Source: Bacteroidales bacterium 45-6
GTDB lineage: Bacteria > Bacteroidota > Bacteroidia > Bacteroidales > Dysgonomonadaceae
DNA: 13,027 bases
NCBI GenBank assembly: GCA_001897035.1
Contig: MKRS01000231.1
Coordinates: forward strand, 1 to 13,027
Direction of reading: 5' to 3'
The translations under genes and the position numbers were made by a program. Shown here one piece after another: positions 7,447-13,027 of the stretch. Under the pieces are notes generated by a model, which ran no database searches, had not been told where the DNA came from, and saw nothing but the letters and a program-made list of their open reading frames with translations. Each line of letters begins with the position of its first letter. The first letter of the stretch is position 1.

Positions 7447-8421
7447 TCAACCGGCATTGCTGGCTTTCACAAAACTTTCGAGACTGCATTTCACCATGCT
7501 TTCGATGGAATTATCCGTAAAAAAGGCCATGTGCTGGGTCATCACCACATTGGGGAATTGGCGCAAGTAAGCCATATTCCGGTTGGCGATGATGTCGGTT
7601 CGCCTGTCCTGATGATAAATACCAGCCTCGTCTTCAAACACGTCCAAGGCCAACGCCCCGATCTTTTTCGTTTCAATACCTTCAATCATGGCATCTATCT
7701 CCATCAGCTCGCCCCGCGAACAATTGACCAAAGTAACTCCCTGCTTCATCTTGTCAAGGGCTTCTTTGTTGATAATGTATTTTGTCCCTTTTGTCAACGG
7801 AATGTGAAGCGTAATGATGTCACTCTTTTTCAGGATGGTGTCCAGATCGACAAATTCGGCATACGGTTCGAGTTCAGGCTTGACCTTCCCCGTAGGAGAA
7901 TATGCCAGAATTTTGCACCCGAAACCGGAAAGCAAGCGGATCACAGCAGCACCGATCGATCCCGTACCCATCACTCCCACCGTGCTTCCTTTGATTTCTT
8001 TGCCATCCAATCCAATCAGGGAATAATCGTTCACATTGCCACGAAACATAGCTGCCTTGTATTTCCTCAGCGAAAGAAGCATCATCATGAGGGTGAATTC
8101 GGCCACACCGTCCGGCTTGTAGGACGAATTGGTCACAAGCATCCCCTTCTGCTCGGCATAAGCCACATCGATATGGTTCACCCCGACCGTCCGGGTAGAA
8201 ATGTGTTCTACGCCATTTTTCCTTAACATATCAATTATCTCCTTATCGATCTGGGCATAAGCCAAAATACTGATCCCGTAAGCACCTTCCGTCAGGTGAA
8301 TATTTTCTTTCGTAATGGGGTCTTCCGTTGAGACCACCTCCAGGCCGAGGCTTTTTTTTATCTTGTCGAAATGCACAAGTTCGTCAAAACGCACATCAAA
8401 AGCGATAATCTTCATATTCAT
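7447..8421 (-). CDS. D-2-hydroxyacid dehydrogenase (D-lactate dehydrogenase type)
   Basis: It interconverts a 2-oxo acid and the D-2-hydroxy acid with a nicotinamide cofactor in the cytosol. The 324 residues show the split substrate domain (STRTVGVNHIDV at 75-86), the Rossmann loop GVMGTGSIG (149-157) and the catalytic set R236 (NCSRGE), E265 (FEDEAG) and H297 (TQHMAF), each one position from Lactobacillus D-lactate dehydrogenase R235/E264/H296. The Asp that normally ends the second Rossmann strand (AYDP) is Ser here (AYSPTGK, 173-179), which points to NADPH rather than NADH. Start at 8421 (MNMK); the Met two codons later is equally possible. With the downstream aminotransferase it could act on aromatic or branched 2-oxo acids instead of pyruvate. 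Confidence 0.9.
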   Translation of the reverse strand: MNMKIIAFDVRFDELVHFDKIKKSLGLEVVSTEDPITKENIHLTEGAYGISILAYAQIDKEIIDMLRKNGVEHISTRTVGVNHIDVAYAEQKGMLVTNSSYKPDGVAEFTLMMMLLSLRKYKAAMFRGNVNDYSLIGLDGKEIKGSTVGVMGTGSIGAAVIRLLSGFGCKILAYSPTGKVKPELEPYAEFVDLDTILKKSDIITLHIPLTKGTKYIINKEALDKMKQGVTLVNCSRGELMEIDAMIEGIETKKIGALALDVFEDEAGIYHQDRRTDIIANRNMAYLRQFPNVVMTQHMAFFTDNSIESMVKCSLESFVKASNAG

Positions 8422-8457
8422 TATTTGTAATTACATCCATAACCTTAAACATTTCCC

Positions 8458-8490
8458 CAAAACAATCAGCTTTTAGAGACAAGCTACAAA
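8458..8490 (-). promoter_or_regulatory. Possible promoter for the D-2-hydroxyacid dehydrogenase gene
   Basis: Read on the - strand, TTTG (8490-8487) is followed after 21 nt by TTGTTTTG (8465-8458), seven of eight to TAnnTTTG. The start of transcription would be near 8451, about 30 nt before the ATG. The 203-nt gap after namZ leaves room for a separate promoter. The remainder of that gap (8491-8624) shows no credible gene. Confidence 0.4.
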
Positions 8491-8624
8491 AAGAACCGCC
8501 CCCAAGCGAACCCCGTTTCAACCTGCGAAGATAATCAAACGAATTCTGAAATGAAACATTTAGTGTATCGTGGAGTAATTTTAGGGAACCCATGCCATCC
8601 CCGGAAAGAAGAGGAGGAAAGCAT

Positions 8625-9791
8625 TCACTCTCCATATAACAGGTATTTTTTCCTCAAAATGCGGTATTTGTTCAAATCGGGCAGCCACGATTTCCGGATC
8701 TCGCCAGCCGTTTTTCCCTCAACAATCTGTTTGCGAAGCAGATCACTTCCAGCCAATTTGTCGATGAATTCAGGTGAAGAGAAGAAAGCCGCCCTTTGTC
8801 CCGAAAGATTGTAAAAACGGATCAGCCATTCCAAATTGAGTCCAGACGGCTGTTTTGCCTTCCTCAGGTCGATGCCATAACATAGCTTGTCCTTTTGGAG
8901 GGGATTCGGATCAAATCCTGGAAGGGCTTTCGGCACAAAGGAAAATTGCCCGAACTTGGAGTCTGGAAAACCTACCACCTGAAACGGAAAAAGAGTCCCC
9001 CTCCCAACACTCACCTTCGTGGCCTCGAAGAAGCAAAGCGAAGGGTAAAGTCTGATAGACTGATCGTTGGGCAAGTTGGGAGAAGGCTTCACGGGCAGGG
9101 AATATGCCTGGCCATGCTTCCATCCGCTCATCAACACCCATTTGAGCTTGCACCTGACACCGCCCCGTAGCCAGCCCTCGCCATTTATCATGGAGGCCAA
9201 TTCAGCAACAGTCAGCCCATAAAGCACCGGAATGGGATGCATTCCCACGAAAGACCGATATTTCACATCGAGCACAGGACCATCCACCACATCGTTGGGG
9301 TTGGGCCTGTCCAGAACAATCACCTCGACACCCTTTTCAGCACAAGCCTCCATCACATAGTGCAAGGTGCTGATATAGGTATAAAACCGTGCGCCAACAT
9401 CCTGAATATCGAACACCACTGCATCCACACCCTCCAACTGCGAAAGTTGAGGCTTATAATTTTTCCCATAAAGTGAAATTACCTCTAAGCCTGTTTTTGA
9501 ATCCTTTCCGTCCTGAATTTTCGCACCGGCAGCCGCATCACCACGGAATCCATGTTCCGGAGCAAATATTTTCCCGACACGAACGCCTGAAGACAACAAA
9601 GCATCTATCAAAAAGACACCATTACTTAACCGGGAAGTTTGATTTACGACAACAGCAACCCGCTTTCCTCGAACAGCTGACAATATTTCAGACAAATTAT
9701 CAGCACCTAACTTCAAGGAAATTCCTTCAACAGAATGACCAATCTGAATGTTTATTAGAAATATGAAGAAGATTAATGAATATTTTCGCAT
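8625..9791 (-). CDS. namZ: Exo-beta-N-acetylmuramidase NamZ (DUF1343, GH171)
   Basis: Members of this family, characterised in Bacillus subtilis and Tannerella forsythia, remove terminal N-acetylmuramic acid from peptidoglycan fragments for recycling. The 388-residue product starts with a signal peptide (MRKY, hydrophobic core SLIFFIFLINIQIG, likely cut near residue 20-22), so it acts in the periplasm or outer envelope. Family marks in order are VVVNQTSRL (47-55), FAPEHGFRGD (76-85), SLYGKN (106-111), VVFDIQDVGARFYTY (125-139) and VLDRPNP (159-165). It has a full-consensus promoter and a divergent HD-domain neighbour. No MurNAc transporter, kinase or etherase gene is in the window. The final residues end LLYGE with TGA. 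Confidence 0.92.
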   Translation of the reverse strand: MRKYSLIFFIFLINIQIGHSVEGISLKLGADNLSEILSAVRGKRVAVVVNQTSRLSNGVFLIDALLSSGVRVGKIFAPEHGFRGDAAAGAKIQDGKDSKTGLEVISLYGKNYKPQLSQLEGVDAVVFDIQDVGARFYTYISTLHYVMEACAEKGVEVIVLDRPNPNDVVDGPVLDVKYRSFVGMHPIPVLYGLTVAELASMINGEGWLRGGVRCKLKWVLMSGWKHGQAYSLPVKPSPNLPNDQSIRLYPSLCFFEATKVSVGRGTLFPFQVVGFPDSKFGQFSFVPKALPGFDPNPLQKDKLCYGIDLRKAKQPSGLNLEWLIRFYNLSGQRAAFFSSPEFIDKLAGSDLLRKQIVEGKTAGEIRKSWLPDLNKYRILRKKYLLYGE

Positions 9792-9844
9792 AGAAGAAAA
9801 TTATTTCACTAAATTTATGACAAATTTTCGACCTGAATTAAGTG

Positions 9845-9876
9845 CAAACTTATGGCTTTTTTCAGGAAGTATCAAA
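9845..9876 (-). promoter_or_regulatory. Full-consensus promoter for namZ
   Basis: On the - strand TTTG (9876-9873) is followed after exactly 20 nt by TAAGTTTG (9852-9845), a perfect match to the Bacteroidota -33/-7 consensus. The predicted leader is about 47 nt. It lies in the 127-nt divergent space between namZ and the HD gene. Confidence 0.65.
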
Positions 9877-9918
9877 ATTATAAGTTGAAAAGTAATTTTT
9901 ATGTGGAGGGCAAGAATT

Positions 9919-10455
9919 ATGGATCCATTTGAAATTATTGAACAGTACTACGAAAAGGACTCGCCATCATACAACATATTGGTGCGCCACAGCAGCGATG
10001 TAGCCAACAAGGCAGTGAAAATTGTGACGAATCATCCCGAATTAAACATCGACAAAAAGTTCGTGTGGGAAGCAGCCATACTGCACGACATAGGCATTTT
10101 CCTGACAAATGCACCCGAAATAGAATGCTACGGAACGTTTCCCTACATCGCTCACGGATTTCTGGGACATGACTTGCTGCTACGCCACCACCTGCCAAAA
10201 CATGCTCTCGTTTGCGAACGCCACACTGGAGCGGGGCTTAGCGTGGAAGAAATCACCCACTTAAAGCTTCCTCTTCCCCTTCGGGATATGCGCCCGGCGA
10301 GCATCGAGGAGCAAGTGATTTGTTTTGCTGATTGCTTTTTTTCGAAATCCAACTTAGAAGTGGAAAAGACTCCCGAAAAAGTGCTGAATGGCCTTTCTAA
10401 ATTCGGGAAAGATGGAGCAAGGCAGTTTGAAAAATGGTGCGAACTATTTTTGTAA
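9919..10455 (+). CDS. HD-domain metal-dependent phosphohydrolase, small form
   Basis: A 178-residue single HD domain. Visible metal-site candidates are H24 (LVRHSSDVA), the H56-D57 pair (EAAILHDIGIF), H79 and H84 (AHGFLGHD), H102 (ERHTG) and D138 (CFADCFF), the order expected of HD phosphohydrolases. The substrate is unknown; small nucleotides or phosphate esters are typical. The start at ATG 9919 is preferred over the in-frame ATG at 9901: GGAGGG (9905-9910) stands 8 nt before 9919, an unusually good Shine-Dalgarno for this window, and MDPFEIIEQYY is a family-like N-terminus. It is monocistronic, divergent from namZ and followed by a terminator. No clear promoter was found. Confidence 0.85.
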   Translation: MDPFEIIEQYYEKDSPSYNILVRHSSDVANKAVKIVTNHPELNIDKKFVWEAAILHDIGIFLTNAPEIECYGTFPYIAHGFLGHDLLLRHHLPKHALVCERHTGAGLSVEEITHLKLPLPLRDMRPASIEEQVICFADCFFSKSNLEVEKTPEKVLNGLSKFGKDGARQFEKWCELFL

Positions 10456-10562
10456 AATTCGGCATTTGCAAACCGACGCCACTAATTCACAAAACGCGAA
10501 AAACAAAAATATTTTTAACAAAGCACCTAATTCTAAAAAGAAACGTAAACTCCTGAAACCGT

Positions 10563-10592
10563 ATGCCCAATCTTTGTTAAAAGATTGGGCAT
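10563..10592 (+). terminator. Intrinsic terminator downstream of the HD gene
   Basis: ATGCCCAATCTTT (10563-10575) and AAAGATTGGGCAT (10580-10592) form a perfect 13-bp stem with the 4-nt loop GTTA. The following stretch (tattacacttttaatt) is only moderately T-rich. It lies 108 nt after the HD stop; the stretch between is A-rich with nothing recognisable. Confidence 0.6.
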
Positions 10593-10605
10593 TATTACAC
10601 TTTTA

Positions 10606-10637
10606 ATTGGCGGAAGTACTTATTATAGATATATTTG
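10606..10637 (+). promoter_or_regulatory. Near-consensus promoter with no protein gene downstream
   Basis: ATTG (10606-10609) stands exactly 20 nt before a perfect -7 box TATATTTG (10630-10637). Transcription should begin near 10644. No downstream + strand coding gene follows; the next gene, at 10795, is on the opposite strand and convergent. Confidence 0.6.
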
Positions 10638-10643
10638 TACTGT

Positions 10644-10715
10644 GTTTTTCATGGTATTAGATTTAAGGTTAACAATGTGAAGATTGGTTGTCGGGATGAC
10701 AACCTTTTTCTTTTT
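10644..10715 (+). ncRNA. Candidate small RNA or orphan leader/attenuator, about 70 nt
   Basis: The unit runs from the predicted start of the promoter at 10606-10637 to a textbook terminator. Its 5' part holds ATGGTATTAGATTTAAGG (10651-10668) and TTAACAATGTGA, which can be read as a nine-codon mini-ORF MVLDLRLTM ending at 10680. Its 3' part is the hairpin at 10686-10704 with a T-tract to 10715. I recognise no Rfam family with certainty. The layout resembles leader regions preceding RNA-binding or stress-protein genes in Bacteroidota, but that is an unchecked recollection and no such gene follows. The alternatives are a free-standing small RNA or a remnant leader. Confidence 0.5.
10686..10715 (+). 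terminator. Hairpin plus T-tract ending the candidate small RNA
   Basis: GGTTGTC (10686-10692) pairs perfectly with GACAACC (10698-10704) around the loop GGGAT, and is followed at once by TTTTTCTTTTT (10705-10715). It works only on the + strand: the other side is not T-rich, so it does not serve the convergent gene. Confidence 0.75.
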
Positions 10716-10718
10716 CAT

Positions 10719-10758
10719 CACTTCAGATCTTCCATGAATGGAAAGAATTCTCGAAGTG
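10719..10758. other. Long imperfect hairpin between convergent transcripts
   Basis: CACTTC (10719-10724) pairs with GAAGTG (10753-10758), and inside it TCTTCCAT (10728-10735) pairs with ATGGAAAGA (10738-10746) with one bulge and a 2-nt gap at the tip. Neither strand has a T-tract after it, so it is not a simple intrinsic terminator. It lies 36 nt beyond the end of the YkgJ-type gene and could mark its mRNA 3' end. The remaining 10759-10794 shows nothing recognisable. Confidence 0.35.
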
Positions 10759-10794
10759 TAGCACAACTCCCCCTTTCATCCCGCACGATCGTTC

Positions 10795-11280
10795 CTACAG
10801 CTTGGTCAGATTCAACAGCACATCAAAGGCGATGGGGCAAGTGTACGTATTTTTAACAGTCAGCTTGTAGATCTGCACGAAATTCTTCCTGTCGGTGTGA
10901 GGGTATTCCCGGCACGCTTTGGGGCGCGATTCGTATATCGAGCAATAGTTGTCGGGCATCAGGAAAGGGCAAGGCATGGTCTTGAACACGTAGTCGTTGT
11001 CCTCGTCCACCCGCAAAAAGGTCTTCACCACTTCGGAGGGCTTCATCCTCAACGCCTTTGCCAACCGTTCAATGTCCCTGTCGTAGATGGCAGGCCCAAG
11101 CGATTTGCAACAGTTTGCACATTGGAGGCATTCAATCCTCTCCGAGGCCTCCTCGTGGAGGGCATGAACCTCGTTGTCCATCTTCTCCAAACGCTTCTTG
11201 TTTTTCTTCAGATGAGCCAGAAACACAGGTTCCATTTTTTGAGCCTGCACGGACAAGTTCTCAGAAGTATAGTTTTTCAT
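10795..11280 (-). CDS. YkgJ family cysteine cluster protein (zinc/iron-chelating, CxxCxxCC)
   Basis: A 161-residue cytosolic protein with the family signature IECLQCANCC (C51, C54, C57, C58) and a second cluster CPFLMPDNYC...ACREYPH (C104, C113, C123), plus C148: eight cysteines suited to binding metal or an Fe-S cluster. The role of the family is not established. The N-terminal 45 residues are charged and helical. The start ATG at 11280 lies inside the asparaginase gene, a 20-nt overlap that implies coupled translation. It ends in TAG. The function in relation to asparaginase is unknown. Confidence 0.85.
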   Translation of the reverse strand: MKNYTSENLSVQAQKMEPVFLAHLKKNKKRLEKMDNEVHALHEEASERIECLQCANCCKSLGPAIYDRDIERLAKALRMKPSEVVKTFLRVDEDNDYVFKTMPCPFLMPDNYCSIYESRPKACREYPHTDRKNFVQIYKLTVKNTYTCPIAFDVLLNLTKL

Positions 11281-12331
11281 TTTCGCGGTCTTCTGGCCTT
11301 GTCAACTCGCCTACCAAAGGCACTCTCATCCTCACTTTGATTTCACTCACTTCGTATTTGTGCCCGATGAGGTACATCAATTTGGCCAGGGTGGCTTCCA
11401 GAGTCATATCAAAACCGCCTATCACGCCCGCCTTGAGCAACTCGTTTCCCGTTTCATACCGTTGCATTTCCACACAGCCAACCGCGCACTGGGTCACATT
11501 GACGATGATGATCCCTTTTTTCACAGCATTGCGTATCAGGTCGATGAACCACTCCAGTTTGGGAGCATTGCCCGACCCGAATGTTTCAAGGATCACCGCC
11601 TTGATTCCCGGAGCACCAAGTATGGCTTCAACCACCGCCGGAGTAATGCCAGGGAATAGTTTCAGGATGATAATGTTGGTATCCACCAAATAGTGGAAAC
11701 GTGGTTTCTTGTCGAAGTTGGGTTGCAAGATAGCACTTCGCTCGTAACGGATCTGTATGCCCGATTTGGCCAAGTAGGGATAATTGAACGACTTGAAAGC
11801 ACTGAAATTATCGGCATTCACCTTCACCGTGCGGTTTCCGCGCAGGAGGTAGTTCTGGAAAAAGATACACACTTCCGGCACAATGGGCTGCCCGATATTG
11901 TCCTTGTCGGCAGCAATCTCGATGGCAGTAATCAAGTTTTCTTTGGCATCCGTCCGAAGCTTTCCGATGGGCAATTGGGCACCTGTGAGGACAATCGGCT
12001 TGGTGAGGTTTTCGATCATGAAACTAAGTGCGGAAGCTGTGAAGGCCATGGTGTCGGTGCCGTGAAGGATCACAAAGCCATCGTATTGGTCGTAGTTGTC
12101 CTCGATCATTTTCAGCAATCGCTGCCAATGATCGGGACTAATGCCTGAAGAATCGATCGGAGGTTCGAAAACGATGGAATCGACATTGAAATTGAACTTG
12201 TCAATTTCCGGAAAATGATTTTTCAGATGCACAAAATCAAAGGATTCCAACGCAAATGTTACTGGATTTTCTATCATACCGATAGTCCCTCCTGTATAAA
12301 TCAAGAGGATATTTGCATTAGAGTCAATCAT
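11261..12331 (-). CDS. ansA: Type I (cytosolic) L-asparaginase
   Basis: It hydrolyses asparagine to aspartate and ammonia. The 356-residue product has both catalytic signatures: IYTGGTIGMI with nucleophile T16 (T13 nearby), and ILHGTDTMAF with T92-D93; the catalytic Lys is K170 in RGNRTVK. The C-terminal domain holds LETFGSGNAPK and VTQCAVGCVEM, as in AnsA-type enzymes. There is no signal peptide, which separates it from periplasmic type II enzymes. It is the first gene of a two-gene operon with the YkgJ-type gene and has a plausible promoter just upstream. Confidence 0.94.
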   Translation of the reverse strand: MIDSNANILLIYTGGTIGMIENPVTFALESFDFVHLKNHFPEIDKFNFNVDSIVFEPPIDSSGISPDHWQRLLKMIEDNYDQYDGFVILHGTDTMAFTASALSFMIENLTKPIVLTGAQLPIGKLRTDAKENLITAIEIAADKDNIGQPIVPEVCIFFQNYLLRGNRTVKVNADNFSAFKSFNYPYLAKSGIQIRYERSAILQPNFDKKPRFHYLVDTNIIILKLFPGITPAVVEAILGAPGIKAVILETFGSGNAPKLEWFIDLIRNAVKKGIIIVNVTQCAVGCVEMQRYETGNELLKAGVIGGFDMTLEATLAKLMYLIGHKYEVSEIKVRMRVPLVGELTRPEDRENEKLYF

Positions 12332-12354
12332 TTATCTATAAATTTTTCTTAAAT

Positions 12355-12385
12355 CAAATTCAAAGGACTGTGCAAATTTAGCAAA
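12355..12385 (-). promoter_or_regulatory. Probable promoter for ansA
   Basis: On the - strand TTTG (12385-12382) is followed after 19 nt by TGAATTTG (12362-12355), seven of eight to TAnnTTTG. This gives a leader of about 17 nt. An exact -7 match, TAAATTTG (12380-12373), overlaps it but lacks a -33 box at the right distance; either may be used. Confidence 0.4.
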
Positions 12386-12418
12386 TAGTTTGTTTGCTTT
12401 CGCAGAACCAATATAAAA

Positions 12419-12467
12419 AGCTGTTAGCCAAAAGCCGTTAGCCTTTAGCTGATAGCTGTTAGCTTGC
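12419..12467. repeat. Degenerate 7-bp tandem repeat array (AGCYNNN, seven units)
   Basis: Seven contiguous heptamers: AGCTGTT, AGCCAAA, AGCCGTT, AGCCTTT, AGCTGAT, AGCTGTT, AGCTTGC. Each begins AGC, followed by C or T. A weaker continuation in the same 7-bp register (TATTTGA, CTACTAA, CTGCTAA, TTGATGA) runs to about 12495 and includes the tatD stop codon. It lies between tatD and the ansA promoter. Confidence 0.7.
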
Positions 12468-12477
12468 TATTTGACTA

Positions 12478-13027
12478 CTAACTGCTAATTGATGAAAGAT
12501 CAGGAAACACGGATTTGACATTTTGCGCTATCACTGCCGCAAAATCTTCGAGATCAAGCTTTAAGGCTTCGGCCACGGCCTCATAAACTTCCTGGATAGA
12601 CAGCTCGCTCTCGTCTGTTTCGCAAAACATAGCATCCAACGGGATCAGTTGCAATCCTTCGGGACGGAATTTTGCCCCGATGGTGAATTTGAATCCCAGC
12701 TTCACCAATTGTCTCGTGAGCTCCGGTTTCCCCCTGAAACCATGAATGATCCAAGGTTGAGCCGGCCGATAATGTTTGTAAAGCGCAATCAGATCCTCCC
12801 ATGCTTTCACACAGTGGATGATGAGTGGTTTTTTAAGTTTTTCGGAAAGAAGAATGTGGCGTTCGAAAACCTGCCTTTGGATGCCCAGTTCGGGTCCCTT
12901 CAGTTTGTCCAAACCAGCTTCGCCGATAGCGACGATGTGCTTGTTCGAAGCAATTTCCTCGAGGTAAAGAAGTTGGGCTTCGGCATCCTCGCTATGCCAG
13001 GGGTGAATTCCACAAGTAAAAAAACAT
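12478..13027 (-). CDS. TatD family metal-dependent hydrolase (5' end outside window)
   Basis: The frame is open to the window edge, so the N-terminus, including the expected HxH metal motif, is missing. The visible 182 residues show TCGIHPWHSED, AIGEAGLDKL (metal-binding Glu), KPLIIHCVKAW (His), WIIHGFRGKPEL (His) and MFCETDESE (Asp), in the TatD order. TatD proteins are metal-dependent hydrolases, mostly nucleases. The short, HGFRGK-containing form is typical of Bacteroidales. A TTG at 12912 should not be taken as the start because conserved sequence continues upstream of it. The C-terminus (LSSISS, TAG) runs into the degenerate edge of the heptamer array. Confidence 0.9.
   Translation of the reverse strand, partial: CFFTCGIHPWHSEDAEAQLLYLEEIASNKHIVAIGEAGLDKLKGPELGIQRQVFERHILLSEKLKKPLIIHCVKAWEDLIALYKHYRPAQPWIIHGFRGKPELTRQLVKLGFKFTIGAKFRPEGLQLIPLDAMFCETDESELSIQEVYEAVAEALKLDLEDFAAVIAQNVKSVFPDLSSISS

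Noticed and set aside
7321..8226. Long 301-codon open frame on the + strand, antisense to the dehydrogenase
   Set aside because: It mirrors the codon structure of the well-supported dehydrogenase on the - strand, starts inside the aminotransferase 5' end and has no domain-like sequence.
8396..8635. 79-codon frame on the - strand filling the gap between namZ and the dehydrogenase
   Set aside because: It overlaps both neighbours' ends, has low-complexity composition and no ribosome-binding or domain evidence; the gap is better explained by a promoter.
9893..9900. -7 box TAATTTTT for the HD gene
   Set aside because: No -33 element 19-21 nt upstream and only a partial match to the consensus.
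10388..10606. 72-codon frame on the + strand running past the end of the HD gene
   Set aside because: It overlaps the HD gene in another frame and runs through the terminator hairpin; its Asn/Lys-rich translation reflects A-rich intergenic sequence.
12419..12467. CRISPR-like repeat array
   Set aside because: Units are only 7 bp with no spacers, so it is a tandem repeat, not a CRISPR.

Overview
This 13 kb window looks like chromosomal DNA from a member of the Bacteroidales (Bacteroidota); the family cannot be fixed from the sequence alone. The evidence is the gene content and order (glutaminyl cyclase, sufE, sppA-lpxK-purine nucleoside phosphorylase, thiL, a NamZ/DUF1343 protein, type I asparaginase with a YkgJ-type protein, a short TatD-type protein) and several promoters of the Bacteroidota type (-33 TTTG, 19-21 nt, -7 TAnnTTTG). 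No insertion sequence, integrase, tRNA, rRNA or CRISPR array was found. Both ends cut through genes.

Region 1 (1-6085, + strand). The 3' part of a zinc-dependent glutaminyl-peptide cyclotransferase is followed after 3 nt by sufE (Fe-S cluster assembly). A good promoter and a 5' leader that opens with an 11-bp hairpin then precede sppA (membrane signal-peptide peptidase). sppA, lpxK (lipid A 4'-kinase) and a purine nucleoside phosphorylase form a tight operon, with a 53-bp overlap between the last two. A hairpin separates this operon from thiL (thiamine-phosphate kinase). A strong bidirectional terminator at 6119-6160 closes the region.

Region 2 (6182-9791, - strand). Read from right to left: namZ-like secreted exo-N-acetylmuramidase (own perfect promoter), then a D-2-hydroxyacid dehydrogenase and an aspartate/aromatic-type aminotransferase, probably co-transcribed. 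The aminotransferase is full length but carries an in-frame TAG at codon 36, where the family normally has Tyr. TAG is the normal stop of thiL, the ykgJ-type gene and tatD here, so it has not been wholesale reassigned. The gene is a pseudogene, a recent mutation or a sequencing error. The aminotransferase and dehydrogenase together would convert an amino acid to its 2-hydroxy acid through the 2-oxo acid.

Region 3 (9919-10794). A small HD-domain phosphohydrolase with its terminator is followed by about 200 nt with no credible protein gene. It holds a near-consensus promoter, a roughly 70-nt transcribed unit with a 9-codon mini-ORF, and a classic hairpin plus T-tract terminator. This is the best candidate for an undescribed element: a small RNA or an orphaned leader/attenuator.

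Region 4 (10795-13027, - strand). ansA-type cytosolic asparaginase and a CxxCxxCC (YkgJ) protein overlap by 20 nt and form an operon. Upstream lie its promoter, a short array of AGC-initiated 7-bp repeats and the 3' part of a TatD-family metal-dependent hydrolase.
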